From positions 1 to 15,573 of the forward strand of contig CALYTA010000003.1 of assembly GCA_945486175.1 (NCBI GenBank): a stretch of DNA of 15,573 bases. Direction: 5' to 3'. The notes under the pieces were generated by a model. That model searched no databases. It was not told the DNA's origin and saw only the letters and a list, made by a program, of their open reading frames with translations. Made by a program: the position numbers and the translations under genes. Below are positions 1-7,000 of the stretch, piece after piece (positions within the stretch are counted from its first letter, which is position 1; each line of letters opens with the position of its first letter). The DNA is from an uncultured Clostridia bacterium. GTDB lineage: Bacteria > Bacillota > Clostridia > Oscillospirales > Butyricicoccaceae.

Positions 1-46
1 CTCAGGTATTCTATCAATTAGTATACATTATTTTTTTCTAAAAGTC

Positions 47-82
47 AAAAAAAAATTGCCGCAGTGATGGCGTATACTGCAA
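47..82 (-). terminator. Weak terminator-like structure on the minus strand
   Basis: Read on the minus strand, TTGCAGT (82-76) can pair imperfectly with the ACTGC segment at 65-61 and the following bases, leaving a loop of about 10 nt. The plus-strand A-tract at 47-55 then supplies a run of nine U residues. This has the order of an intrinsic terminator, but the stem is only about 5-7 bp and contains a bulge. It could stop readthrough from the cobalamin block, which ends about 1.1 kb upstream at 1159, after crossing the small-protein operon antisense. Confidence is low because the stem is weak. Confidence 0.2.
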
Positions 83-90
83 TGAACCGT

Positions 91-110
91 GCTGTGGGAA
101 TGCCCGCAGC
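91..110 (+). other. 5' leader hairpin
   Basis: GCTGTGGG at 91-98 pairs with CCCGCAGC at 103-110 around an AATG loop, giving an 8-bp stem with one G-U wobble. It is not followed by a T-run, so it is not an intrinsic terminator for the plus strand. It would sit near the 5' end of a transcript started from the TATACT candidate and 16 bases before the AGGAGG site of the first small gene. A role in transcript stability or translation control is possible but is inferred only from position. Confidence 0.4.
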
Positions 111-139
111 ACAAATCCGCAGATACAGGAGGCTATCTC

Positions 140-424
140 ATGCAGCAACGCGATATGGAAGAGCTGATGCGGCGCATTTCGCGCGAAACCGGAAATCCCG
201 ATGCGGCCAAGGCTGCCGGGCGCATGCGCGATGCGCTGAATACACCGGAAGGGCAGAAAGCCGCACAAAAAATTCTGGAGGGCCACAGCAGCTCACTGGA
301 AAATGCCGCCCGCATGGCACAGGCAGGCAACCTGGAAGGCGCAAAAAAATCCGTGCAGGAGCTGCTGCGCACACCGGAGGGCGCGCGCCTCGCCGCACAG
401 ATTGCAAAAATGATGGGGCGATGA
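140..424 (+). CDS. Small uncharacterised protein with a duplicated TPEG helix motif (94 aa)
   Basis: I do not recognise a characterised family. The ATG at 140 is chosen because AGGAGG at 127-132 lies 7 nt upstream; an in-frame GTG at 89 has no such site. The 94-aa product is hydrophilic, alanine-rich and predicted helical, with no signal peptide, membrane segment or cysteine. Two similar segments are visible, LNTPEGQKAAQKIL at about residues 33-46 and LRTPEGARLAAQIA at about 77-90, suggesting an internal duplication. It is first in a tightly spaced three-gene operon: the next gene begins 3 nt after its stop. Small proteins with such motifs occur in clostridial genomes to my recollection, but no function is known to me. 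Gene reality is well supported; function is open. Confidence 0.8.
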   Translation: MQQRDMEELMRRISRETGNPDAAKAAGRMRDALNTPEGQKAAQKILEGHSSSLENAARMAQAGNLEGAKKSVQELLRTPEGARLAAQIAKMMGR

Positions 425-427
425 AGT

Positions 428-838
428 ATGGAATCCTCCGACATGCTCGCCTCGCTGCTGAATGACCCGGAGACCATGCAGAAGCTGGCAGGCATTGCAT
501 CCCAGCTGATGGGGGGCGCAGCTGACGATGCACCGCCTGCACAGGAACAGCAGGAGCAGCAACAGTCGCCCGAACAGACAGAGCTTCCCGCGGCAGGCGG
601 CGATGATCCGACCGCCGACTTCATGCTCCGCGCCCTGCCTGCCATTTCCGCGATTGCACAGAGCAGCCGCCGCCCGGTCTGTCCGGAGCGTGCCCGGCTG
701 CTCGATGCGCTCCGGCCATTTCTCTCGGCGCACACCTGCGCACAGATTGACCGCGCCGAACACATCCTGTCCGCCGCGCGCATGACACAGGCCGCCGCAG
801 GACAGCTTCTGCCGCAGCTGTACCAGAGGGAGGTCTGA
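428..838 (+). CDS. Small uncharacterised protein with Gln-rich linker (136 aa)
   Basis: The function is not recognised. The 136-aa product has three parts: a helical N-terminus (residues 1-30, with NDPETMQKLAGIASQLM), a low-complexity Ala/Gln/Glu/Pro linker (about 31-62, including EQQEQQQ), and a helical C-terminus (about 63-136) containing ERARLLDALRPFLS. The latter resembles an ALKPFLSEERR-type segment that I recall from unannotated clostridial proteins; this is memory, not a search. There is no signal peptide or membrane segment. The ATG follows the upstream TGA by 3 nt with only a weak ribosome binding site, so translation is probably coupled. Its stop lies 3 nt before the next start codon. 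Confidence 0.8.
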   Translation: MESSDMLASLLNDPETMQKLAGIASQLMGGAADDAPPAQEQQEQQQSPEQTELPAAGGDDPTADFMLRALPAISAIAQSSRRPVCPERARLLDALRPFLSAHTCAQIDRAEHILSAARMTQAAAGQLLPQLYQREV

Positions 839-841
839 TCC

Positions 842-1153
842 GTGTACAACCGTTACCTGCAAAACACCTGCCCGCATGAGCCGCAGAAACCGGAACCGCA
901 CCGCGACCGGGACTGTGACTGCGCGCCCCGCCGGGATGACCGCAATGACTGCAGACAAAAAGACAGCAGCGGGGGCGGGCTGCTGTCTTCTCTGAGCAAT
1001 CTGCTCGGCGGGGAAGGCGGTCTGAGCAGGCTGCTGGATGACAACACGCTGCTCGTCCTGCTCATCCTGCTGTTCCTGCTCCGTGACGACGAAGGCAATG
1101 TCGACCATGACCTGCTCATCCTCGCGGGAATATTCCTTCTTCTTGGGCTGTAA
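842..1153 (+). CDS. Small protein with charged Cys-containing N-terminus and Leu-rich hydrophobic C-terminus (103 aa)
   Basis: The function is not recognised. The GTG start at 842 is supported by AGGGAGG at 827-833, 8 nt upstream, overlapping the end of the preceding gene. Residues 1-42 are rich in Asp, Arg, His and Pro, with cysteines at 10, 25, 27 and 37. A Gly/Ser/Leu stretch follows. The C-terminus has two hydrophobic Leu/Ile/Phe runs (about 69-80 and 91-103) separated by an acidic segment, RDDEGNVDHD. Each run is only 12-13 residues, short for a classic membrane helix, so a peripheral or self-assembling role is as likely as membrane insertion. The stop codon is 5 bp from the end of the convergent cbiC. 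Clostridial proteins of this shape exist to my recollection, without known function. Confidence 0.75.
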   Translation: MYNRYLQNTCPHEPQKPEPHRDRDCDCAPRRDDRNDCRQKDSSGGGLLSSLSNLLGGEGGLSRLLDDNTLLVLLILLFLLRDDEGNVDHDLLILAGIFLLLGL

Positions 1154-1158
1154 TATTG

Positions 1159-1800
1159 TCAGAATCCCTCGCGGCGCACCAGCTGGTACAGCAGCGCGTT
1201 GACAATCGCCGCCGCGACATTGCTGCCGCCCTTGCGCCCGCGCGCCACGATATGCGGCACGCCGGATTCCACAATCAGTTCCTTCGATTCAACGACATTG
1301 ACAAAGCCAACCGGCACGCCGATGACCAGCTCCGGCGACAGCGTCCCTTCATCGACCAGACGGCGGATTTCAACCAGCGCCGTCGGTGCATTGCCAATGG
1401 CAAAAATCAGCGGTACATCCAGTCGGGCGGCGCGTTCCATCGACACGGTGGAGCGCGTCACACCGCGCGCCTTTGCCTCTGCCGCGACATCCTCGTCCGC
1501 AACAAAGCAGTGCACCTCGCCGCCGAACTGCGCCAGAATTTTTTTGTTGATGCCAGCCTTCGCCATATTGGTGTCGGTGACGATATGCGCGCCGGCTTCA
1601 ATCGCCTTGCGCGCGCGCGCAACGGCGCCCTCGGAAAACACCAGATTGTCCGCATAATCGAAATCCGCTGAAGTGTGAATGACGCGCTTGACCACCGGCG
1701 CAATGTCCGGCGGAAACGTGCGGTCCCCCAGCTCCTCCGTGATGATCTCAAAGCTGCGCTTTTCGATGTCTGCGGGTTTTACATATTCCATCTTGCTCAT
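1159..1800 (-). CDS. cbiC: Cobalt-precorrin-8 methylmutase CbiC
   Basis: CbiC moves the methyl group from C11 to C12 of (cobalt-)precorrin-8 to give (hydrogeno)cobyrinic acid, just before the CbiA amidation step. The 213-aa product has the usual family length. The RVIHTSADFDY segment near residues 39-49 carries the conserved catalytic His (His42 here), and the family motifs AIGNAPTAL and IGVPVGFVNVVESK are present. The ATG at 1800 is preferred: the last codon and stop of cobO form AGGTGA at 1811-1806, a ribosome binding site 5 nt upstream. The GTG at 1809 lies inside that site. It is the last gene of the block and ends 5 bp from the convergent small-protein operon. Confidence 0.96.
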   Translation of the reverse strand: MSKMEYVKPADIEKRSFEIITEELGDRTFPPDIAPVVKRVIHTSADFDYADNLVFSEGAVARARKAIEAGAHIVTDTNMAKAGINKKILAQFGGEVHCFVADEDVAAEAKARGVTRSTVSMERAARLDVPLIFAIGNAPTALVEIRRLVDEGTLSPELVIGVPVGFVNVVESKELIVESGVPHIVARGRKGGSNVAAAIVNALLYQLVRREGF

Positions 1801-1805
1801 ATCTG

Positions 1806-2327
1806 TCACCTTTCTATCCCGCGGCGCGCCGCGATTCCCTGTTCATATGGATGCTTGATTTTGCGCATTTCCGTCACATAGTCCGCCAGCTCCAGCAGGC
1901 GGTCGGACGGGCCGCGCCCAGTCATCACGACCTCTAACCCCTGCGGCCGGTGAAGCAGCAAATCGATCAGATGATCTTCGTCCACCATGCCCGTGCTGCA
2001 TGCCGCCATGATCTCATCCAGCACCAGCAGGCGCAGATGCTCCGCCTGTGCAAATGCCCGGTCGAGCAGTGCGGTATGATCGCGCGCAGCCTGTGCACGC
2101 TCCTCTTCATTCATCTGGAACGTGAATTTTGTGCCCTGCTTGGCGCGCAGCACCTCCACATTGGAAAACTGCCGCATGGCGCACACCTCGCCGGTGTCAC
2201 CGCCCTTGAGGAACTGCGCAATGCGCACTGCATACCCGCAGCCCGCACAGCGCAGCGCAAGGCCAAACGCACAGGTCGTCTTGCCCTTGCCATCGCCGCA
2301 GTAAATATGAATCAAGCCCTGTTCCAT
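1806..2327 (-). CDS. cobO: Corrinoid adenosyltransferase, CobO/BtuR type
   Basis: The enzyme transfers the 5'-deoxyadenosyl group of ATP to cob(I)yrinate a,c-diamide or other cob(I)amides. The 173-aa product has the CobO-type P-loop GDGKGKTT at residues 11-18, the acidic VLDEIMAACSTG segment, TGRGPSD, and the C-terminal VTEMRKIKHPY typical of the CobA/CobO/BtuR family rather than PduO or EutT. The ATG at 2327 is preferred over the ATG at 2339 because GGAG lies 6 nt upstream of it, and family members begin a few residues before the P-loop. The stop of cbiP lies 1 nt upstream of this start. The stop of cobO is part of the cbiC ribosome binding site. Confidence 0.95.
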   Translation of the reverse strand: MEQGLIHIYCGDGKGKTTCAFGLALRCAGCGYAVRIAQFLKGGDTGEVCAMRQFSNVEVLRAKQGTKFTFQMNEEERAQAARDHTALLDRAFAQAEHLRLLVLDEIMAACSTGMVDEDHLIDLLLHRPQGLEVVMTGRGPSDRLLELADYVTEMRKIKHPYEQGIAARRGIER

Positions 2328-2328
2328 C

Positions 2329-3828
2329 TCATTCTCCATTCAAAATGCGGTAAACCGCCTGCATATCCAGCGCCCCGCGCACTGCATCCGCAAGCGCGTC
2401 GTACTGCTGCTGCTTGTATGCCTCGGTGTCAAAGCCACGGATATCCGCATCCGACAGCCCGCGGCGCGCGAGCAGTGCGGAGACCAGTGCTTCGCTGACC
2501 GCTTCGCGGTCAAAGATGCCATGCACATACGTGCCGCAGCAGGTGCCGTTCTGTGCCCCGTCTGCGACCGGCGTTCCGCCGCGCGTGAGATGCGTCAGCG
2601 GCTTTGCGCCCGGTTCATAGGTTGTTTCGCCCATGTGAATCTCATAGCCGTCAAATGCCATGCCGGACAGGCCGGAAAGCAGGCCGTCCACGCTCTCAAA
2701 CGTGCCGTGTACCTGCGTCGTCGTCTTATCCGCACAGAATTCCGTGTGTGTCGGCAGCAGTCCCATGCCGTCCATCGTGCCGCCCGCCTCGACGCCGTCC
2801 GGATCGGCGAGCGTCAGTCCCATCATCTGGTAGCCGCCGCACACGCCAAACACAGGGCTGCCTGCCGCGGCATGTTTTTTGATCGCCGCTTCGATGCCAT
2901 TCTGCCGCATCCATTTAAGATCGTCCATCGTGTTCTTGCTGCCCGGAAGCACAATCAGATCGGGGTTTTTCAGTTCCTGCGCGCGTGAAACATAGCGCAC
3001 CGACACGCCCGGCATGCGCTCCAGCGGTGCAAAATCGGTAAAGTTGGAAATACGCGGCACACGGATGACTGCGATGTCAATCAGCGCCGCCTGCTGCCCG
3101 GCATGCAGACGCTCGGACAGGCTGTCCTCGTCGTCCAGGTCGAGATGCAGGTACGGCACGACACCGACAAACGGAATATGCAGCTTCTGCTCCATCATAT
3201 CCAGTCCGGGCTTTAAAATATCCACATCGCCGCGGAATTTGTTGACAATCAGGCCCTTGATGCGGGCGCGCTCCTGCGGCTCGAGCAGCTCCACCGTGCC
3301 GTACAGCGACGCAAATACGCCGCCGCGGTCGATGTCGCCGACCAGAAGCACCGGTGCGTCCGCCATCTCTGCCATTCCCATGTTGACAATGTCATTTTCG
3401 CGCAGGTTGATCTCTGCCGGACTGCCCGCTCCTTCGATGACTATGACATCATACTCTGCGGCAAGGCTGTTGTATGCCTCCATGATATCCGGCACCAATT
3501 GCTGTTTATACGCGTAATAGTCCTTTGCGGGCATGGTGCCGCGCGCTTTGCCGTTTACAATGACCTGTGAGCCGCAGTCACTCGTCGGCTTGAGCAGAAT
3601 CGGATTCATGCGCACATCAGGCGCAATGCCGGCAGCTTCCGCCTGCATGACCTGTGCGCGCCCCATCTCCGCGCCGTCCGCCGTAATGAACGAATTGAGC
3701 GCCATGTTCTGCGATTTGAACGGCGCGGCACGCAGGCCGTCCTGTTTGAAAATACGGCACAGTGCCGCCACAGTCAGGCTCTTGCCCGCGTTGGACGTCG
3801 TGCCCTGCACCATGATTACCTTTGCCAT
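2329..3828 (-). CDS. cbiP: Cobyric acid synthase CbiP (CobQ)
   Basis: This glutamine-dependent amidase amidates the b, d, e and g side chains of adenosylcobyrinic a,c-diamide to give adenosylcobyric acid. The 499-aa protein has the expected two-domain layout. An N-terminal dethiobiotin synthetase-like ATPase domain carries GTTSNAGKS at about residues 9-17 and SQNMALNS at 39-46. A C-terminal type 1 glutamine amidotransferase domain carries the nucleophile Cys330 in FGVCGGYQ and His436 in YVHGIFD. AGGTGG at 3840-3835 lies 6 nt before the ATG. Its start overlaps the end of cobD by 13 nt, so the two are probably translationally coupled. It should feed adenosylcobyric acid to CbiB, encoded two genes upstream. 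Confidence 0.97.
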   Translation of the reverse strand: MAKVIMVQGTTSNAGKSLTVAALCRIFKQDGLRAAPFKSQNMALNSFITADGAEMGRAQVMQAEAAGIAPDVRMNPILLKPTSDCGSQVIVNGKARGTMPAKDYYAYKQQLVPDIMEAYNSLAAEYDVIVIEGAGSPAEINLRENDIVNMGMAEMADAPVLLVGDIDRGGVFASLYGTVELLEPQERARIKGLIVNKFRGDVDILKPGLDMMEQKLHIPFVGVVPYLHLDLDDEDSLSERLHAGQQAALIDIAVIRVPRISNFTDFAPLERMPGVSVRYVSRAQELKNPDLIVLPGSKNTMDDLKWMRQNGIEAAIKKHAAAGSPVFGVCGGYQMMGLTLADPDGVEAGGTMDGMGLLPTHTEFCADKTTTQVHGTFESVDGLLSGLSGMAFDGYEIHMGETTYEPGAKPLTHLTRGGTPVADGAQNGTCCGTYVHGIFDREAVSEALVSALLARRGLSDADIRGFDTEAYKQQQYDALADAVRGALDMQAVYRILNGE

Positions 3829-4898
3829 TGGGTTCCACCTTCTTTTTCCGTCAGCTCCCGCAGCGCGTGCAGCAGCACAAAGTTTTCCGCCTCCGTGCGC
3901 ACTGCCACACGGAACCAGCGTTCATCCAATCCCGCAAAATTGGCACACGAACGGATCAGAATGCCGCGCGCGCGCAGGCGCGCCGCAAGCTTGTCAATCC
4001 GGTCATTGCGGAACAGCACAAAGTTCGCCGCGCCGGGAATCACAAAAAAGCCCAATCCGCGCAGACCGTCTTCCAGCCGTGCGCGCTGTTCCGCGATATA
4101 TTTCCGCGTGCGCGCCGGGTATTCCGTATCCTGTGCCGCCTGAATGCCGCATTCCTGTGCGACCACAGACACCGACCACGGCGCACCTGTGTCATACATG
4201 CGGTCAAGCAGGTCTGTATTGGATGACAGACAATAGCCGATGCGCACGCCCGGCATGGCATACATCTTGGTAAACGACCGCAGCAGCACCAGATTGCGGT
4301 TTTCCGGCACACTGTCAGTCATGACAAAACGTTCCGGCCCGTCAAGAAAATCATGGAAGCACTCGTCGACAATCAGCGTCGCGCCGACTGCCGCACAGCG
4401 TTCCATTCCTTTCTTCACCAGCCATTTGGGAATCGCCCGTCCGGTTGGGTTGTTTGGGTTGCACACAATCACCGCGTCGATATCCGTCGTGAGCGCATCC
4501 CAGAAATCCTCCTGCAAATCGAAATTATCACACGCGCGCAGCGGAACACGGACAAGCTCGCTGCCCGCCAGGGCTGCCGCCTGCGCATATTCCCCGAACG
4601 TCGGCGCGGGCAGCAAAACCTTCTTCGGCTTTAACGCGAGCAGCAGCCGGAACAGCACATCCGCCGCGCCGCCGCCGCAGAATACCTGCTCCGCCGTCAC
4701 GCCCTCCCGCGCAGCAATCGCCGCGCGCAGCCTGCGGCACAACGGGTCAGGATAATGCGCACTGCGCGTGAGTGCTTCCTGTGCCGCGCGCAGAATGTCC
4801 TCCGGCATGCCGAGCGGGTTGATGCTGGCGGAAAAGTCCAGCGGCTCTCCCGTCAAATCCTCGGCGTAAATGTCGCCGCCATGTCGGTTTTCCGTCAT
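3816..4898 (-). CDS. cobD: L-threonine-O-3-phosphate decarboxylase CobD
   Basis: This is a PLP enzyme of the class I/II aminotransferase fold that decarboxylates L-threonine phosphate to (R)-1-amino-2-propanol phosphate, the linker attached by CbiB. Length is 360 aa, close to the Salmonella enzyme. Visible features are [10 protein letters not shown] near the N-terminus, CNPNNPTG at about residues 146-153, DECFHDF near 178-184, and the PLP Schiff-base lysine in [10 protein letters not shown] (Lys211). The reading frame is open further upstream, but the ATG at 4898 is preferred because AGGAG at 4910-4906 lies 7 nt before it and the family start matches. Histidinol-phosphate aminotransferase is the main lookalike; the placement next to cbiB decides for CobD. 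Confidence 0.95.
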   Translation of the reverse strand: MTENRHGGDIYAEDLTGEPLDFSASINPLGMPEDILRAAQEALTRSAHYPDPLCRRLRAAIAAREGVTAEQVFCGGGAADVLFRLLLALKPKKVLLPAPTFGEYAQAAALAGSELVRVPLRACDNFDLQEDFWDALTTDIDAVIVCNPNNPTGRAIPKWLVKKGMERCAAVGATLIVDECFHDFLDGPERFVMTDSVPENRNLVLLRSFTKMYAMPGVRIGYCLSSNTDLLDRMYDTGAPWSVSVVAQECGIQAAQDTEYPARTRKYIAEQRARLEDGLRGLGFFVIPGAANFVLFRNDRIDKLAARLRARGILIRSCANFAGLDERWFRVAVRTEAENFVLLHALRELTEKEGGTQWQR

Positions 4899-4915
4899 CT
4901 CATCGCTCCTGCCTT

Positions 4916-5881
4916 TCAAAAAATCGTGACAATTCCCGCGCGCAACGCGCAGAGCAGGACAACTGCAAGCACAGATTCCCACATCATGAGTTGATTGGTG
5001 CGCAAAATGTCCTCCGGCTCAATCGGCCGCCGCGCATCGCCCAGCGTCGGCTTTTTGTACAGCTTGCCGAAGTAGTATGCATTGCCCGCCAGCTGTACGC
5101 CGAGCGCGCCCGCACAGGCGGATTCGGTCTGCGCCGAATTGGGGCTTGCATGCTGCAGCCGGTCGCGCCGGAAGCACCGCCATGCGCCGCGCGCATCCAG
5201 TCCTGCGGGCTTCGCGCCCAGCACAAACAGCAGGCCGCTCAGCCGCGCCGGGATAAAATTCCACACATCGTCCATTTTGGCAGAAAAACGTCCGAAATAC
5301 AGAAATTCGTCGTTTTTATAGCCTACCATCGAATCGAGCGTGTTGACTGCCTTATAGGCAAAGCCAAGCGGCGCACCACCCAGCAGCAGAAAACACAGCG
5401 GCGCAATTACGCCGTCACTTGCGTTTTCCGCGACGGTCTCCACTGCCGCCTTTGTCACCTGCTCCGCTGTCAGTTCAGCAGTGTCGCGCCCGACAATCCA
5501 CGAGACATATTTGCGCGCAAGCGGCAAATCCTGCGCCTTCAGCGCATTGTAAACCCGAAGTGCCGCGACCTTGAGCGACTTTGCCGCAAAAATCTGCCAG
5601 CAGAACACCGTTTCCAGTACAAACCGCGCGGCAGGATGAATCCATCCCGCGGCATGCAGCAATGCGAACGGGATCAGCCACGACGGCACGACCACGAGCG
5701 GCCACAGCAGCACGCCTGTCCAGAACTGTCCGCGCGGTGTATCCGGGAACCATGCGCGCAGATGCTTTTTCCAGAAGGAAATCATTGAGCCGATGCCGCA
5801 GATTGGATGCCACAGCCGCTCCGGGTCACCGAGCACGCAGTCAATCAGAAAGCCCAGCAGGACTGCTCCAACAATGCTCAT
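4916..5881 (-). CDS. cbiB: Adenosylcobinamide-phosphate synthase CbiB
   Basis: CbiB is a membrane protein that joins adenosylcobyric acid to (R)-1-amino-2-propanol phosphate, the product of the next gene, cobD. The 321-aa product begins with a hydrophobic segment and the family signature LIDCVLGDPERLWHP (about residues 12-26), followed by several hydrophobic segments and the conserved VAENASDGVIAPLC and NTLDSMVGYKN stretches. The ATG at 5881 is preferred over an upstream in-frame start because it matches the family N-terminus and has a G-rich site, AAGGGGG, about 4 nt before it. It overlaps the stop of the short cobU-like gene as ATGA and ends 17 nt before cobD. Confidence 0.96.
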   Translation of the reverse strand: MSIVGAVLLGFLIDCVLGDPERLWHPICGIGSMISFWKKHLRAWFPDTPRGQFWTGVLLWPLVVVPSWLIPFALLHAAGWIHPAARFVLETVFCWQIFAAKSLKVAALRVYNALKAQDLPLARKYVSWIVGRDTAELTAEQVTKAAVETVAENASDGVIAPLCFLLLGGAPLGFAYKAVNTLDSMVGYKNDEFLYFGRFSAKMDDVWNFIPARLSGLLFVLGAKPAGLDARGAWRCFRRDRLQHASPNSAQTESACAGALGVQLAGNAYYFGKLYKKPTLGDARRPIEPEDILRTNQLMMWESVLAVVLLCALRAGIVTIF

Positions 5882-6201
5882 GATGCCCCCTTGATGCACT
5901 GTGCGATGCCGCAGGTCACGCGGTAGACACAATCTGCCAGCGCCGCGATGTCACAGCACAGCCGCCCGGTCTGCTCGCGCCATTCGCGCTCGCCCGCGTC
6001 CAATGGCACAATGCCGCAGCCCAGCTCGGTACACACGACGGTTTTTCCCAGAAATTCCGACGCCTGCGGCACAGGTGCGCCGGTATCCAGCGCCTGCCGC
6101 ACGATGTCCTGTAAATTGTCCACAAATTCGGTTTCCGACGACAGGCTGCGCGCAAATGCGCTTTTGCCCTGTGCCATCCCGCCGACAATTAAGATGGTCA
6201 T
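5878..6201 (-). CDS. Short CobU-like P-loop protein (107 aa)
   Basis: The 107-aa protein keeps both ends of CobU but lacks the middle. It has a P-loop GGMAQGKS at residues 7-14. Residues about 55-105 match the CobU C-terminal third, with TELGCGIVPLDAGEREWREQ and GRLCCDIAALAD equivalent to the NEVGxGIVP...GRLNQ region. The region that in CobU carries the RIxxH histidine, which accepts GMP, is absent, so guanylyltransferase activity by the known mechanism is unlikely. The ATG at 6201 has AGGAG at 6216-6212, 10 nt upstream. The frame shows no decay and is embedded between cobS and cbiB with an ATGA overlap, so it is probably functional, perhaps a kinase or a partner of full-length CobU. I recall similar short CobU annotations in Clostridia. 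Confidence 0.85.
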   Translation of the reverse strand: MTILIVGGMAQGKSAFARSLSSETEFVDNLQDIVRQALDTGAPVPQASEFLGKTVVCTELGCGIVPLDAGEREWREQTGRLCCDIAALADCVYRVTCGIAQCIKGAS

Positions 6202-6226
6202 AGTTTTGTTTCTCCTGGTATCTGCT

Positions 6227-7000
6227 TTATCGCAGGCACAGCCCGCCGATGACGGCTGTAACCAGCGTGATGGTCTCGCATACAGTGATGCACATGCCGC
6301 ACAGGTCACCCGTGATGCCGCCAAAAATCTTCCGGCATTTGCGGATGTGGTACATGAAAAATACCAGCACCGCGCCGACTGCCAGCACACCGAACCATTT
6401 TCCGGTGACAGCGAGCACTGCCGCGCACGCGAGCATCCAGACGCACATGACGCGCGCCACAATTTTTTTGTCCGCATTGTCGGAAAACAGCCGCGCCAGA
6501 CCGGAATCCTTCGCACACGGCTGCGCGACGATCATGTGCCCGCCGCAGGCACGCGCCATGGCATAGCCTGCACCGAGCAGTGCCGCACATCCCGGTGCGT
6601 CATACAGCTGCGCGAACAGGCCGAACTGCACCAGCAGCAGCATCAGCAGCCACAGCACACCGAATGCGCCGACATGCGGGTCTTTTAAAATATTCAGCCG
6701 CTTTTCGCGGTCGCCATACGAGCACAACGCGTCGCACGTGTCCGTAAAGCCGTCCAGATGAATGCCGCCCGTCAGGACGACCGGTACCAGCACCGCCCCC
6801 GCCGCATACAGCATTGCGTTCAGCTTCCACACCTGCGCCAGCCACAGCCAGCCGAGCTGGCACAATCCGACCAGCACGCCGATCAGCGGCAGGAAGATGA
6901 GCGCAAAGCGCATCGTATTCTTTTTCCATTCCACCTGCGGCAGCGGCAGCGCCGAATACAGTCCGAACGCCACCAGCAGCCCGCTCCAAATATCACTCAA
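6227..7000 (-). CDS. cobS: Adenosylcobinamide-GDP ribazoletransferase CobS (cobalamin synthase)
   Basis: CobS is an integral membrane enzyme that condenses adenosylcobinamide-GDP with alpha-ribazole (phosphate), the final assembly of the nucleotide loop. The 257-aa product is highly hydrophobic with about six membrane segments. It carries the signature GGIHLDGFTDTCDAL at residues 78-92 and DPHVGAFG at 107-114, and the N-terminal LYSALPLP resembles the family FLTRLPLP. It starts with TTG at 7000, supported by AAGGGAG about 8 nt upstream (7015-7009) and by the family N-terminus. Its start overlaps the end of cobU by 8 nt. A 25-nt gap to the short cobU-like gene is the largest in the block. Confidence 0.95.
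   Translation of the reverse strand: MSDIWSGLLVAFGLYSALPLPQVEWKKNTMRFALIFLPLIGVLVGLCQLGWLWLAQVWKLNAMLYAAGAVLVPVVLTGGIHLDGFTDTCDALCSYGDREKRLNILKDPHVGAFGVLWLLMLLLVQFGLFAQLYDAPGCAALLGAGYAMARACGGHMIVAQPCAKDSGLARLFSDNADKKIVARVMCVWMLACAAVLAVTGKWFGVLAVGAVLVFFMYHIRKCRKIFGGITGDLCGMCITVCETITLVTAVIGGLCLR

Larger units (their letters stand above)
1..139 (+). promoter_or_regulatory. AT-rich leader upstream of the small-protein operon, weak promoter candidate
   Basis: The first 55 bases are strikingly AT-rich compared with the rest of the window, with a T-tract at about 31-38 and an A-tract at 47-55. A TATACT hexamer at 73-78 could act as a sigma-A -10 box about 60 bp before the first start codon. No convincing -35 box lies 16-18 bp upstream, where the sequence is mostly the A-tract, so a sporulation or other alternative sigma factor cannot be excluded. 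No gene is supported here: a possible GTG at 89 has no ribosome binding site and falls just before the hairpin at 91-110. Confidence 0.3.

Noticed and set aside
293..1108. Minus-strand open frame (271 codons) opposite the small-protein operon
   Set aside because: The plus-strand genes have good ribosome binding sites and operon spacing. The minus frame is low-complexity and lacks a start signal.
1176..1190. Palindrome around ACCAGCTGGT near the end of cbiC as a terminator
   Set aside because: It has no loop of usable size and no T-run on either strand, and it encodes the conserved C-terminal residues of CbiC.
5878..6201. Short cobU-like gene as a pseudogene remnant
   Set aside because: The internal gap is in frame, both conserved ends are intact, and start and stop signals are tightly integrated with neighbours.
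6202..6516. N-terminal extension of the short cobU-like frame into cobS
   Set aside because: The translated extension is Cys/Arg/Ser-rich antiframe sequence. The P-loop begins 6 residues after the ATG at 6201, as expected for CobU.
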